Source: Puffinus mauretanicus
Taxonomy: Eukaryota > Chordata > Aves > Procellariiformes > Procellariidae
Assembly: GCA_023333565.1 (NCBI GenBank)
Contig: JAJKFH010000115.1
Coordinates: 3,534,001-3,598,000, forward strand
Length of the DNA stretch: 64,000 nucleotides
Direction of reading: 5' to 3'
A program made the translations under genes and the position numbers. The first letter of the stretch is position 1; each line of letters begins with the position of its first letter. A model generated the notes under the pieces. That model was not told the origin of the DNA, did no database searches, and was given only the letters and a program-made list of their open reading frames with translations. This document shows positions 23,890 through 37,100 of this stretch, piece by piece.

Positions 23890-24085
23890 AACGATAATAA
23901 TACTTACTTCTTATATAATGCTTTTCATTCCTAGTTTTTAAAGCTTTTTACAAAGAAGGTCAGTATCATTATCACCATTTTAGAGGTAGGAAAAGCACTT
24001 ATTTGTGCACCAGTTTCCCCAAGGACATCCAGCAGGACAGTAGTGGAGACAGGAGCAGGAGCCTGCTCTTCTCTTCACAGGCCAC
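23890..24085 (+). repeat. Old L2/MIR-like repeat tail
   Basis: The order of motifs is that of amniote L2/MIR-type tails: TATATAATGCTTTTCATTCC, AAGCTTTTTACAAAG, then GTCAGTATCATTATCACC with CATTTTAGAGGTAGG, then TTTCCCCAAGGACATCCAGC, AGGACAGTAGTGGAGACAGG, and a CCTGCTCTTC end. It is strongly diverged, as expected for an insertion older than birds. The exact family needs a repeat-library search. Confidence 0.6.
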
Positions 24086-26276
24086 ACTGCCTTGAGGACA
24101 GCTAACCATTTAGGAGGCATTAATTTATGTACCTTCATTGCTTAAACTGATCAGAAATTTTGCTTTTAATTAGCCTTTACTGCCCCACAAATTTCAGACA
24201 TCTTAAGGGAAGATGCCTTTCCATAGAACACCATGAATCAAAGATCCTTTCTAAACTAAGGTTGTACTTTGAAGAAGTATGTGTTTCTGAGACAGGTCCA
24301 AGGTAGTTGCAAGAGGAGAAGTTGAAGTGCTTTCCCAGGCTTGCTTCCCAGAGGAAAGAGGCTTTTAATTCCAGGTACAAAGTGAAAAGCAGAGACAAAG
24401 AAATGCGGAGTAAGCTCTAAAAACTGCAGGAATATGCCCAGATTTGGCAAAGTAGTAACTTTAAACTAAAAGTTAATCTTCCATTTAAAGCAGATGACAG
24501 TGGGACAGAAGGGAGAAACAGTGGAAGAATATCAGGTTGTAGTACCTAACACCAGCTGGTCTCCACTCCTTCAGAATTAATTATTTTTTATTTCTAAGGA
24601 CTCCTTCCATGCCTTTCCATTTGATTTCTTGATGAGACATTATCTTTTGACTGATCAAAAAAATTGCTTTTTCCCCAGCAGTTCCAGATTGGTAATTTAA
24701 TGACAAACCTTTAGGAACAAGCCTGACCAGCACTCAGCAGAGATGCAGAGAGAAAACAAGACATGAAGAGGCTCTTCAACCCCATCCCTTGTGTAAGTGA
24801 AGGGCTTTGTTTCAACTAATGCTCAAATTAGGATACAAAATGGACACTAAGCATCACAGCACCAACCAGAGTGAGAGCCAAAGGGACTAAACCGTTTCCC
24901 CACCTGCTAACACATATGCTGCCATCTGCAACTTACTGACCAAGAGGGAAGTTTGATCTTTTCCAAAGCAATGGCAGCGTGCTTTCCTCTGTGCCGTGGC
25001 TGAGTGCTTTCAGTCATCCTGTGCAATACTGCCAAAATATTTGTTGTCACTGATGTTTGGCCAACCCTGCACTGTTTTACAGCCAGCTTTTGCACAGCAC
25101 TACCAGTAAGGGCCAGATTTCACCCACTGCATTTTCTTCCAGAGTCAGTGATGTGCTGCTGGACTTCACAACACCAAAACTCATTGCAAAGTACTATGAG
25201 AAATCACACACAATAATTTTTTAAAGAAAACAAAACTCATGCTAATGGTCTTTCTCTTGATTTTATGAAAAGCCTTTAAAAATTAAAGGAAAATTACTTT
25301 TGCATTACATCATTAATATAAACACATGCCTGTACAAGTGACATAATCTGAAGTAATTTACACATGTATTTGAGTGATATAAAGGAAATCTCTTTCGATG
25401 TTTTAAACCGGATAGTTGCACGTAAATTTAAAGCTTGATACTCTAAAGCAGGTTTAAATAAATTTTAGAAGGCTAGATAGTATTGTATATTCTATATAGA
25501 ATTTGCAGGAAGATTCCTTGTACAGATTTTTAAATAATCTCAGAAAAACTATGAATCTATACTGTCTTATATAAAGTAGGGAACAAAAAAAAGGTGATAC
25601 ATTTCTACCTAGCAGATAGGGACTTTCCTATAAAAAAGATTTATATACTTGTAATAGAAGGAAAGTCTGAGGATAGAGTTAGTATCTATTATCTAACTAT
25701 ATTAGCTGCTTTAATAAAACCAGAGAAGTTTTTAGGCTTATGAATCTCTTCTCATCGGGACTGACAAAGACTAGAAAAATCTCCAATGCCACTCCGCAAT
25801 GTAAGTTTAAGTCCAAATGACAAATTAATTTTAAAATTGCTTATTAACAGAAGTTCTTATTTATAAATTGCAAATTTTGAGTATTTTGGTAAGGCAAAAT
25901 TTACAAGATAGATGTGCTGATGTGCCGTGTAACTTCATTTAGGGACACTTGCCAGTTAATACTCTTTTCAATTCACTTTTGTTATATGTGCATAAATATG
26001 GCAAATCAATTTATGAGAAAATTCTTCTAATCTCACTTTTCAGCCAGTAGAGCAAGACACTGCCTGAATTTTGTAGGATAGGACTGTCAGCTTACCCAGA
26101 GAGGCAGAAGAGCAGAATTTCAAAGTAGCTAGTTCAAAATTATTAGATAAACCAGTTTACAACAAAGTAGTACACAATTCATATGCATAATACATACATA
26201 TTCTAAATAAATTTTATTATGCAATTAAATAACAATTTATTCTGTGGCTCTTGTAATATATGCAGTTCTTCGAAGT

Positions 26277-26401
26277 ATTGCACACAACTGTGTGCAATTG
26301 CTGTGAAGGCAGTGGGTCACAGCAGCCAGACGTTGGATTGTAAGAAAATTCCTGCCATGTCATGGCTATCCTGACAAAGATAGGAACTCTGAACTGTCAG
26401 G
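26277..26401. repeat. Cluster of four short inverted repeats
   Basis: In 125 bases there are four inverted repeats. ATTGCACACA-AC-TGTGTGCAAT is at 26,277-26,298. TGCTGTGA...TCACAGCA starts at 26,299, with a 10-base loop. GCCATG-T-CATGGC is at about 26,354-26,366. CCTGACA...TGTCAGG spans 26,370-26,401, with an 18-base loop. The first two are directly adjacent. There is no open frame and no recognised repeat family. It could be a structured RNA, a regulatory element or a decayed transposon end. Confidence 0.6.
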
Positions 26402-27615
26402 TTGCAGCCCTGGATGACAAAAATCAAGAGCAAGAACATAACATTCGACTCCGAACCTTCGTTGTTCCAAAGTCAGTTACATTTCTGATTCAATAAAGGT
26501 CTCATCTAAATCCAAGTCTTGCTTCCCAGCAATGTTTGGATGTGGAGTACTGTTACAGGCAACTCTCCAAGTTGCAACATCATCACGGAATCAGGCCTGA
26601 ATGATTTTGTGGATTCCTGCAGTTCCATTTAGTGATGGTATTGTTCTAAATACCCTGGTGAACCAGAACACTGCAGACATAGGTGAATACACCTATGAAA
26701 ATGAAAGTTCATTGATAGAGCTTCAGTGGGTTTCAGCTTTGAGAAGAACATGATAAAGTGATTATCACATTATACTTAGCAGCTCCAGATTTAACTTTCT
26801 GTTCCCTCCAGAGCAAATTAATTTGGATTTGGATGGAGTATTTAGCCATCTGTCCCATAGCATCATATCCTTTCCTTATGGAGTGTGATGTAAGTGAATG
26901 ATGTCATGATGAACTTGTAAAAAGTTCCTTTAATAGAAAGTATACACTGCTTAAAAATTTAAATCTAGGAAGCATAAATCTACATAACACATTAATCATT
27001 GAACCTATATAGTGCCTATCAGTAGATCTGAACAACACTGTCATGTTCTACCAGGTTCAAGTATAAATTTATTTTTCCCTGTGTTTCTTTTTCTCTGTTG
27101 TCCTCTCCCCATCTTTTGCAATTAACCCCAGGACTTTCATCTGCAGTCTCTGAGTATATAGGAAATGATTCATCATATAATCCCTTGTGCATCTACAGAC
27201 ATCAGTGTACTGCTGCCTTCTAATTTTGTAGTATTAATTTTCTCATTCAGTAAAACTACAAAAGCAACTGTGGATGTGGTTCTGCTTTTCAGAATATTGT
27301 TGTTGAGGATGATTTGCTACTAATCCTTTGTTCACACAAGCAGCCAAACCTGCAGACTGTAAATAGAACAGGCTGAGAAAGCTAATGTCCTTTCCCTCTG
27401 CCTCCTGACACACAAAGAGATTCCTCCAGCAGTTCAGCTCTTTCAGATTGGTTTAGATACGAGGGCACTATTATTTCTCCTAAGAGATGCATTCTACGAC
27501 AATAATTGGATTATCTTAAATGTTTCCATTTCTCCATTTCTCTACATTCATTTATGAAAGATTGATTCATTCTCATTTCAGGAATATAAAAGACCTATTT
27601 TATTGCCTTTTTTAA

Positions 27616-27635
27616 TTTTTTTTTTTTTTTTTTTT
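27616..27635 (+). repeat. Poly(T) tract, T20
   Basis: A run of 20 T preceded by TTTTTTAA. No linked retroposon body is seen on the minus strand. Confidence 0.9.
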
Positions 27636-28701
27636 AACTAAAGGACATGCGTTCTTTCCTCTGTGTAACTCCAGTAAGCTCTAACAAGAGACCCCTATAA
27701 ATGAAAGAGGAGAGATTGGTTCAATACTTGTCCTACCCTGTTCTGGACTAGAATTTTAATAGGCACTAATAGATCTATCTTCCATGAAGCTTTTAAAATC
27801 TCTTTTGATTCCATTTATGCTTTGAATAGCTTCTATTTAATTACGATCTGAGCTTGCACTTGCTTTAAGCTTGCTACCTGATTTTCTCAAAAAAATGAGA
27901 CCAAGTTTTACAGTTTTTAAAATTTTTTTTTAAAGTTATTTGACTATCTTTTTATGCATAAAAATGTTTTGAATAGTTAATTTGGGGAAAAAAAAAAACA
28001 ACCTGGAGGTTAAATGGCATTGGCAACTTACTGAAGTTTAGAAGGATATCATTTCATTCGCAGATAATTAATCTAATGTTGTTTCAGTTTCCTGAAATAC
28101 TAAGTATGCTCATTAGAGGTTATAAAGCATCCTTGTGGTAACTAATTGCTTCAGGATGAAAAATTAATAGAAAATAGTTTTTTTTTTTTTTACTTTCATA
28201 CAGTAAATGACCGTTTGGAGAAAGAACAGGACAAGAGAAGAATATTTATGCACAAGTTCTTTACTAATTACTGTGGATCACAGATCTCAGATTACAGTTT
28301 AGGAAACATCAAAATATATCATAAAAGAAAGATACACAGATATCAAAATGATAACATGAAAAAGCATAGATGTGTGAGAGGATGAAAGATAATGGAAATT
28401 TGGGAGCAAAAATCAAAATAAAACATTTTGATCACATTTTGAAGAAGGCAAGGATCACAGCATGCAGCTAGACTGATCAAGGGACAGATAGTGGACTGTC
28501 AGAGATGTGGCCAGTTACCAAGAATAGAAATTGGCTAACCAGGTTATGTGTCTGCATTATGCTACTGGTTTTAGTAGTGCGGAGAATCAAAAAACTAGGA
28601 AAGGTTAAATTTGTAAATTGGTTTTGTTGATCATTGGATCGACAGCGATTGCTTTTTAACCTCTTTCAGTCACCAGTCCTATAAATACTGTATTATTTGT
28701 A

Positions 28702-28724
28702 TTTGGGAATTTGTAATTCCCAAA
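28702..28724. repeat. Perfect 10-bp hairpin
   Basis: TTTGGGAATT-TGT-AATTCCCAAA: 10-base arms with a three-base loop in AT-rich intergenic DNA. The structure is directly visible; its role is unknown. Confidence 0.8.
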
Positions 28725-29399
28725 CCTGACTTTTATTTTTTGAACTAGCTTGTTCTTATTTTAAGAATAAAAAATAAGTGTAGTATCTTCAAAATAATTT
28801 GAAGTACAATTTCTCCTTCTAAGATGTGAACTTACATATATATTGTGATTGCTACCAGACAATACAGTCCTAGCCTAATAAGTAGCTCAGCAAAAATGGG
28901 GATTCCAAATTTATTAACTGCCAGTGACTTCAAGATCATATTTGCTCAGTCTCCTGGTAGAAATATTGTTTTCATTCTTAGTCATGCCTCAAATGCAGCA
29001 CAGAAGCAGGAAGTCAGGCTGTGTCCCTTTTCTGCTCGCGCATCACCCACAGTTCTGCAATTAAAACTTATGGAGTGAAAAGGTAAACGGAAGGAAGGAG
29101 AAGATTTTGTGGTATAAAAAAAATAGTCAAAAAGTAAAGCTTCTTCTGACATCGCACAGGTTAAGAAATAATCCAGCCAATGGCCTGTTTGTGAACTACA
29201 GAATGGTTAAAAAAAAAAAAAAAAAACCAAACCAACCTAGGAAGTGTCCTTTAAAACCAGGAAGCTTTCCACAGTATAAATGCACCATTCAGATTTGAGA
29301 AAACCAATGGGAAAAAGTCTAAATACCAGCTACGGCGAACAAGACATTTCTCTTGAAAAACATAGGGTATTCCATTTAAAATTAGGAATAAGGATGTAT

Positions 29400-31158
29400 A
29401 GAGTGGGGATCCATCCTTTATTGGATGCTGGGGGGAACATTGCCACCAAGGACGAGGATAAGGCTGAGGTACTCAACGCCTTCTTTGCCTCAGTCTTTAA
29501 TAGTCAGAGCAGTTATCCTCAGGGTACTCAGCCCCCTGAGCTGGAAGACAAGGACAGCGACCAGGATAAACCCCCCCATAGTCCAAGAGGAAGAAGTTAA
29601 TGACCTGCTATGCCACCTGGACGCTCACAAGTCTATGGGGCTGGATGGGATCCACCCGAGGGTGCTGAGGGAGCTGGCGGAGGAGCTTGCCAAGACACTC
29701 TCCATCATTTACCAGCAGTCCTGGTTAACTGGGGAAGTCCCGGATGACTGGAGGCTTGCCAATGTGACGGCCATCTACAAGAAGGGCCAGAAGGAGGATC
29801 CGGGGAACTACAGGCCTGTCAGCCTGACTTCAGTGCCGGGGAAAATCATGGAGCAGTTTGTTTTGAGGGCGCTCACGAGCCATGTCCGGGACAACTGGGG
29901 GATCAGGCCCAGCCAGCACGGGTTCATGGAAGGCAGGTCCTGCTTGACCAACCTGAGCTCCTTCTATGACCAGGTGACCTGCCTGGTGGATGAGGGAAAG
30001 GCTGTGGATGTGGTCTACCTGGACTTCAGTAAAGCCTTTGACACTGTCTCCCACGGCACTCTCCTAGAGAAGCTGGCTGCTCACAGCCTAGACAGGTACA
30101 CTCTTCGCTGGGTAAAAAACTGGCTGGACGGCCGAGCCCAGAGAGTTGTGGTGAACGGAGTTAAATCCAGTTGGCGGCTGGTCACGAGCAGTGTTCCCCA
30201 GGGCTCAGTATTGGGGCCGGTCCTGTTCAATATCTTTATCAATGATCTAGATGAGGGGATCGAGTGCTCCCTCAGTAAGTTTGCAGATGACACCAAGTTG
30301 GGCGGAAGTGTTGATCTGCTCGAGGGTAGGAAGGCTCTGCAGAGGGACCTGGACAGGCTGGATCGATGGGCTGAGGCCAACTGTATGAGGTTCAACAAGG
30401 CCAAGTGTCGGGTCCTGCACTTCGGCCACAACAACCCCAGGCAACGCTACAGGCTTGGGAAGAGTGGCTGGAAAGCTGCCCAGAGGAAAAGGACCTGGGG
30501 GTGCTGGTTGACAGCCGGCTGAACGTGAGCCAGCAGTGTGCCCAGGTGGCCAAGAAGGCCAATGGCATCCTGGTCTGTATCAGAAATAGTGTGGCCAGCA
30601 GGAGCAGGGAGGTGATCGTGCCCCTGTACTCGGCACTGGTGAGGCTGCACCTCGAATCCTGTGTTCAGTTTTGGGCCCCTCACTACAAGAAGGACATGGA
30701 GGTGCTGGAGCATGTCCAGAGAAGGGCAACGAAGCTGGTGAAGGGCCTGGAGCACAAGTCTTATGAGGAGCGGCTGAGGGAACTGGGGTTGTTTAGTCTG
30801 GAGAAGAGAAGGCTGAGGGGAGACCTCATCGCGCTCTACAACTACCTGAAAGGAGGTTGTAGCGAGGTGGGTGTTGGTCTCTTCTCCCAAGTAACTAGCG
30901 ATAGGACGAGAGGAAATGGCCTCAAGTTGCACCAAGGGAGGTTTAGATTGGACATCAGGAGAAATTTCTTTACTGAAAGAGTGGTCAGGCCTTGGAACAG
31001 GCTGCCCAGGGAAGTGGTTGAGTCACCATCCCTGGCAGTATTTAAAAGACGTGTAGATGAGGCGCTTAGGGACATGGTGTAGTGGGCATGGTATCGTTGG
31101 GTTGACAGTTGGACTCGATGATCTTAGAGGTCTTTTCCAACCTTAATGATTCTATGAT
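29400..31158 (+). mobile_element. CR1 LINE, 5'-truncated, 3' end intact
   Basis: This GC-rich block encodes CR1 ORF2 from the region just before the reverse transcriptase to the end. It is followed by a short 3' UTR with the CR1 signature TTGGACTCGATGATCTTAGA, then GGTCTTTTCCAACCTTAATG and the terminal GATTCTATGA. The endonuclease domain and ORF1 are missing, the usual 5' truncation of target-primed reverse transcription. Similarity starts at about 29,409 ([10 protein letters not shown]). Only two frameshifts and no internal stop interrupt about 1.67 kb of coding sequence, so the copy is fairly young. The flanks show no clear target duplication, as is common for CR1. Confidence 0.96.
29409..31082 (+). 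pseudogene. CR1 ORF2 reverse transcriptase remnant, two frameshifts
   Basis: The reading runs in three frame segments: about 29,409-29,577, 29,571 to about 30,460, and about 30,460-31,082 (TAG). The first shift coincides with a C7 run at 29,571-29,577 (one base too many). The second lies at GGGAAGAG near 30,457-30,462 (one base too few). The middle segment has the reverse-transcriptase blocks: [43 protein letters not shown] (motif A), [13 protein letters not shown] (motif B) and the catalytic FADDTKLGG, with the DD at 30,286-30,291. The third segment carries the CR1 C-terminal domain ([50 protein letters not shown]-type region, [10 protein letters not shown]). It cannot make a whole protein, and the endonuclease is absent. 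Confidence 0.92.
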
Positions 31159-34100
31159 GTTATGAGGAAATTCAATATCCAAGCACTGATATTTGTTAAA
31201 CTGGAGAATTATCTCCCCAGGAAAAATGTAGAAGCTCATTTACTTGTTACAATTTAAATTAACCAAGAGAACAACAAACAATAATATAATAAAGAACCAT
31301 TCTGCTAAGGCATAAGGGATGGAAACAGAATGGTTAATTACTAAGACAATATTACACTTTTACAGCAGTAACATCTGCAATATTAAATAATTGTACATAG
31401 ATTCTTTTTTTTAATACACAGTATTAAGATGCAGAATCTGGTCCTGCAGAGCTTCTCCACTGGTAAACCTTTGTATACCTGCAAAATACCCCTATCAAAT
31501 TGTCTCTATAGAGCAAAATTCTATTTTTTGGAAGAACAGTCTCATTTCCTAGCACTGCTATATAAGCATAAGCCCTCTGGGGCATGGTAATGTCAAATTT
31601 ACAATCCTGCTGTGCTTTTTATGCGCGTGTTTTCAAAAAGAACTGTTTATGCTAATACAGCAAAATGCTTGAATCAGCCCAGTATGTGTCATTTATATGT
31701 TCTCTTGCATTCCTAAGGAATATAAAAAAATACGGTGTTTCATTGGCCTTAATTTCAGCATTATACAGAAGAAACCACAAGAAAATATTAAATATTTTGA
31801 TTATATTTGAAAATTATTAAACATGACATTCAATGTATCAGCTGTTAACAGCATACATTTCTCATGCTGCTTCTCGGGATGTAATCAAAGAAAAACAAAT
31901 CACCAATATGTCAGATATGGAAATTTAAATCTCAGTAGCATATACACATTTTGTATGCTACATTCATTTATAAATATTATCATTCCTATGTGGACCTTTT
32001 CTTTATTCTTCCCCAATATTTTGTATAATACAGCACTGAAGTATATTTGATGTACTGCCATTATCATACTGGGATATGTAAAAAATAAAAGAATGTTAAA
32101 AAAAAAAAAAAACCACCACGAAAAAAAAGAAAGAGGAAGAGTACTGCATTGTTTTCTGCAGGAAAATGCTAACAGGTCTAGGGTTCTCTGTGGCTTCTGC
32201 TGTTTCTGTCCCACCTCCTCTGCCACCCTGAAGGCAAAGGTGCTAACCCTCACAAAAAGAAAGAGTGAGCAGAGAAAGAGAGCCAGGCCCTTTCAGTGCC
32301 CTGAATCACAGTCTGCACCACCGGGGAAGAGGGCGAAAATAAAGCAGAACCTAAAAGGCACACTTAAGAACATGGATTAGTTCTTCACTATGGAGCTTCC
32401 CACATTGAAAGCTGGGGGAAAAGATGTGCAAGTCATCATCTCAGTACATAGCCACAAAAAGCCTGTGAAGCTGATCTCGTTCATAATTTTGTTGTTGTTG
32501 TCTTATATTGAAACCAGAATATTTGAGCCCAAATCCTTGACCTTGAAGCCTATTTCATGGGGGTTTTTTTAATACTTTCTAGTTTAAAATAAGAAATTTA
32601 CCAGTTGAGCACAGAGAATGCATTAATTTTTGTTAAATTTTATTCTACCTAGAAAAAGGTTCAATGAAACCAACATGCCAAACATATAAAATTAAGCTAA
32701 ATTATTAAAATGAAGTTTTACCTTTTACATACATGTTTTTAATTATTACCAAATTTTTCCTTATGAAATTTTCAAATGTACTTTTTATTATTATTTTCTT
32801 ACCTAAAGGACTATCAGAATTTCTTCTGGAACATTAACATACTGCTTGATGACTATGCCATATTTGTATAGCAAGTTGGAAACCTATTCTTATAGAAGAG
32901 ATTACAAAATTTTGTTAAAACACGTTTCTTCAAACGTTTCTTTTAGTAAAGAACAGGAAAAATATCACTATAGATAAATTTTTTTAGTTTTTTATTCTCA
33001 GCTCCTACTTATTTTTTAATAATATTTAAAGTATAATGAAGAAGATAAGGTTTCTTTAATACTATGCTTCGTTAACATTGCCCTGCAGAAAGCTCTTCAG
33101 ACAAGTAACATAGTTTAACAGCAATACATATTTCTAAACTTAAGCCTTACCAGTATAGGGGTTTTAATACTAGTTAAATGGTCATGAGGAAAACTCTAGA
33201 GCAGTTATTTGTCATAGGACATCACTGAATAACAGTATGCTTTCTACAGACAACTTACGTTTAACTCTAAAGAAAAACAAATGTTGAACTGTGCACTGCA
33301 TGCTTGCAAACTTGCCATTGTCAAATACATCAATGAAACTGCCATGCAGAAAAACACAAACAAGGCTTCAAACACCAGCTTTGAGCTATATTGAATGCAT
33401 TTAGGTTATTTCAATAAGTTGCTGTGTTTTAACTTAGCCTCAAGTCAAGATTGTTTCTTTCCCTACCCTTCTGCATTATTTCTGTATATTTTTTTTTTTT
33501 TTCGACACACACTTCTTACTAGAATCCATACTGGAACCTGTGATACTATATCCCAATACAGCTTTCCAGATGAATGAATATTTAGATAAGCAGGCAACCT
33601 CAGAAATACACTACAGAACCCACTGTAACTGCTGTGCTCCTCAGAGACATTTGGCAGGATATGACTTTCCACTCTGCCAGCTCCCCAGCTCGGTGGAGAA
33701 GGATGTAGTTGCACTTGGTAGGGCTGTTCTGCCCACCTGGAGCAGCTTGTGTGAAAATGAGGATACATGCCAAAGAGACTGCTAGATAACATCATGCAAC
33801 TTAAGCAAACAGAATATACATGGCCAATTTACAGTGTGGTTACATCATGGTCAGAAGTTACACCTCTCAAAACACAAACAGTCCTTCAGCAGTCATAGTC
33901 TTTCCTAGACACATCTCTTTTCCTAGAAAAAGGATATTGTTTTGTATTTACCATATAAGCTTTATATCCTACTTTTCCACAGATTGCTTCAGGTGATCAG
34001 CACAGATTCTGTTAGCTTCAGTCTGGTAGTTGGACTTAATGGTTAGAGAGGGAACCTGACATTGGGAGCCATTAACTGAATATAATGAATCTTCTCACTG

Positions 34101-37100
34101 TGCTAATGCAACATATTTTTGCAGGTGCCTTTAAAAAATGTTTAAAAACAAGCATTGACTCAAACTACATCTTGAAGTGGCAAATTGTCTGAAGTCTCCA
34201 TTGTCCGTTTGTCTTTACCTATGATTGACAGGATATGAATTATCCAACAAAAAATGCTATGGAGCCAATGCCATTTCACCACTGGGAATGAGCACAGAAT
34301 TCTTTTCAGAGTGCTAATTCAATCCTGTTCCCTATCTCAGGTCAGTTCAAGATAAGATTTTAAAGCTAAATAACTAGAGGAAGCCTGACATGAGTGGGAT
34401 ATACAAACTCTTTGTACTCATGGCCTACAAGACACCAGAATTTCCCAGTATACAGACAGGATAAAGTTTATTTTGACTCCAAAATATGAAATGGTTATCA
34501 CAACTAAACATTCATGAATTGCTTAGATGCAGAGAATTGAACTTTTCACAGTACACTATGTATGATAAATTTTTTTCCAGCAAATGTATTTAAAAATAAA
34601 TTGCAGCTTATTCTGCATTCATCTGAATTACAGGATTTAGCATCTTTCCTTGAGTGGATTTTTTCCCCCCAGGCCAATAATGATATGTCAGAAAACATGT
34701 TTTGTTTATGTCAGCATTGGCAATCTGAAATGAGTGTCTTTTTTCCCCACATTTCAAAGATCAACTGTGTCCATATTTCCAATGAAAGATGATACTTTGT
34801 AATTTTCATTGTTACTCAAACCTTCTGTCTCATATCTCTGTATTAGAATATGCTTAGTCTTGTCATTAGAATTCATCTAATGAATCAGTTACACTCACAG
34901 AATAGCTAATAATTTAGAAACAATGTCAAAGGATATTGAAATGCAAATATACATACGTCAAAAGTAGGCGTGCTCTGAATCTTTATTAAACCATATTAAG
35001 ATTTTATTAAAATTCAACCATAATTAATTACTCTACATAAATTGTTGACTTTCCTGAAACAAACAAAAAAAAAACACAACCAAAAAAATCTATGAAGTCC
35101 TTAAGTGAAGACTGATACTAAGTTCTATTTTCGTGTGAAATATTTCTGCAGTCATCTCTAGAAAAGAGCAGTGTCCTTCTTTATACTCATCATGTAGACA
35201 AAACTCCCCAAATCTTTATTCAATATAGGTTTAGAATAACTGTACTTTCCTATACACCAGGAAAAGATTGTACATGTAAGGATGCACTAATAATTTTGTT
35301 AGTCCTTATTGGTACAGCAATAATTCCTCCAGCCTCCCTGGTGATTTTGTACCACTGCTAGGATTTGTTCATTCAAGCACTAAAATTACTAACCCTATGC
35401 TATCATAAATGTTACTGCCAGAGAGTTTATTCTGAAGAACAATATGACCAATAATTATATCCTATCACAGCAAATCAATGCACCTAGATAAAAATAGAAA
35501 GCACAGTGTCTTGGTTTTCAACGACCGTTTAAACACAGCTATGCTAAAATAATTATTTTTCTTTCAACTTGTCAAAAAATTAAGTAACTGTCTTTTATAT
35601 AGCTATTTTACATTATCTGCATATTCTTTCACAAGGATGCCAAACTTTTTGTGAAATCAATTCTGAGTAATAATTCTAATGCCAACACAATTACAAATTA
35701 AATTTGTAACCTGATATTCCTCTCCTTAAAACATGTAACAAACCATTTAAAGTTTATTATTGTAAAACAACACTGGGAACCTACCAAATGTAGACAAGGA
35801 AACAGAGGAAGGCTGTACAGCTGAACACAGAAATTAAAGATCATGAGTCTAATCTTGTTCTAAGCAGAAGATTTATCAACACAGAGAAGTAGCCCAAATT
35901 TGAAAGACAAAAATGGGTTAGATTTGTAGGATTGCTATGGAGATAGTTGAGGAAGATGGGATTATCAACAATGTCAAGTACTGAAATGAGGTTGAGGACT
36001 CTTCATTAGCAGAGAATAAAAGGACACTAACTACTTCAGGGAGAGTGGTTTCTATGGAAGCTACAGCAGAACTCTTACTGAATTTGGACAAATAAATTGC
36101 TTCAGGGTAAGAAAACACTTCTGAGGGATGTGATAAGCAACAATAGATTTCACACCCCTGTGAAAAAAAAAAAAGAGTAAAAATCAAGAGTTCAACATTA
36201 GAGAGATTCATGGTACTACAACACACAAAGCACCCAGAACACCATCATGCAAGAGTGAGAGAGGGTAAGAGAGCTTACTTCCATGTTACATTGTTTTCTT
36301 CTTGACCTTTCTTGTCTTGTTCAGAAACAAGAGTATATGCAAGATATTAAGTTAAAAGATAAATTTTAAAAAAAGAGAGTAAGAGAAAAAGAGGTAAGAA
36401 GGAGAAGTGGCATGGGAAGTAAAAGGATGTATCTCTTTATATCTTTCTGGAAGAGGTAGCTATGGTGGAAAGGTGGGGAAGAAATCAGTCACAGGAAGAC
36501 AGGTTATTTCATTTCTTTGTCTTTTTCAAAGGCTTGTAAACTAGATTTTGTAGTTCACAGGATTTCCCTGTGGGAGATTCTGATAAAAAAAAAAATCTCA
36601 CATTACTCTCTGAAGCCAGTCATTTCATGGCAGTATCAAAAACTAAAGGTCACAAAAGCCATACATGTTAAATACATTAAATGTTTATTACCCATTTGTG
36701 AAGCATGATACAGAACATAAGGAAAATAATTGCCACCTGTCTGCATAACTGCAGTGAAGTTACCCAATTTTTATAGAGAGTTTAATATTTACTTTTTAAA
36801 AAGCTGGGGAAGTTTAGAATTGATATGTCAAAAAACGCCTTTGATTTCACACTCAAGCAAGGTTTTTTTGTGCACTAAGCAAGGGAGTAGCATAAAGGAA
36901 ATTCTGGTTTATTGGTAAAGCACCATGGGAATATTCTCAGATATTGTGTAAACTTAAATTACTTTTCACAGTTGAAGAGCACAGTCTGTATTTACTGAGA
37001 TCAATCACAATACAAAGGTTTGTTTCATTATCATTAATATCATTGTCATCTAGAAGAAAAAAAAAACAGTAAAAAGATGAAAGAAAATCTGCTACACTTC

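Larger units (their letters stand above)
24086..29399. other. Intergenic, with an inverted-repeat cluster
   Basis: No coding gene is seen. The block holds the cluster of short inverted repeats at 26,277-26,401, a T20 tract at 27,616-27,635, a hairpin at 28,702-28,724 and an A-tract with CCAAACCAACC at about 29,210-29,236. The rest is AT-rich DNA without recognisable repeats. Confidence 0.75.

Noticed and set aside
29385..31170. Target-site duplication around the CR1 (GATGTATAGAG versus GATGTTATGAG)
   Set aside because: Imperfect, and the right copy overlaps the CR1 terminal repeat, so it is not convincing.
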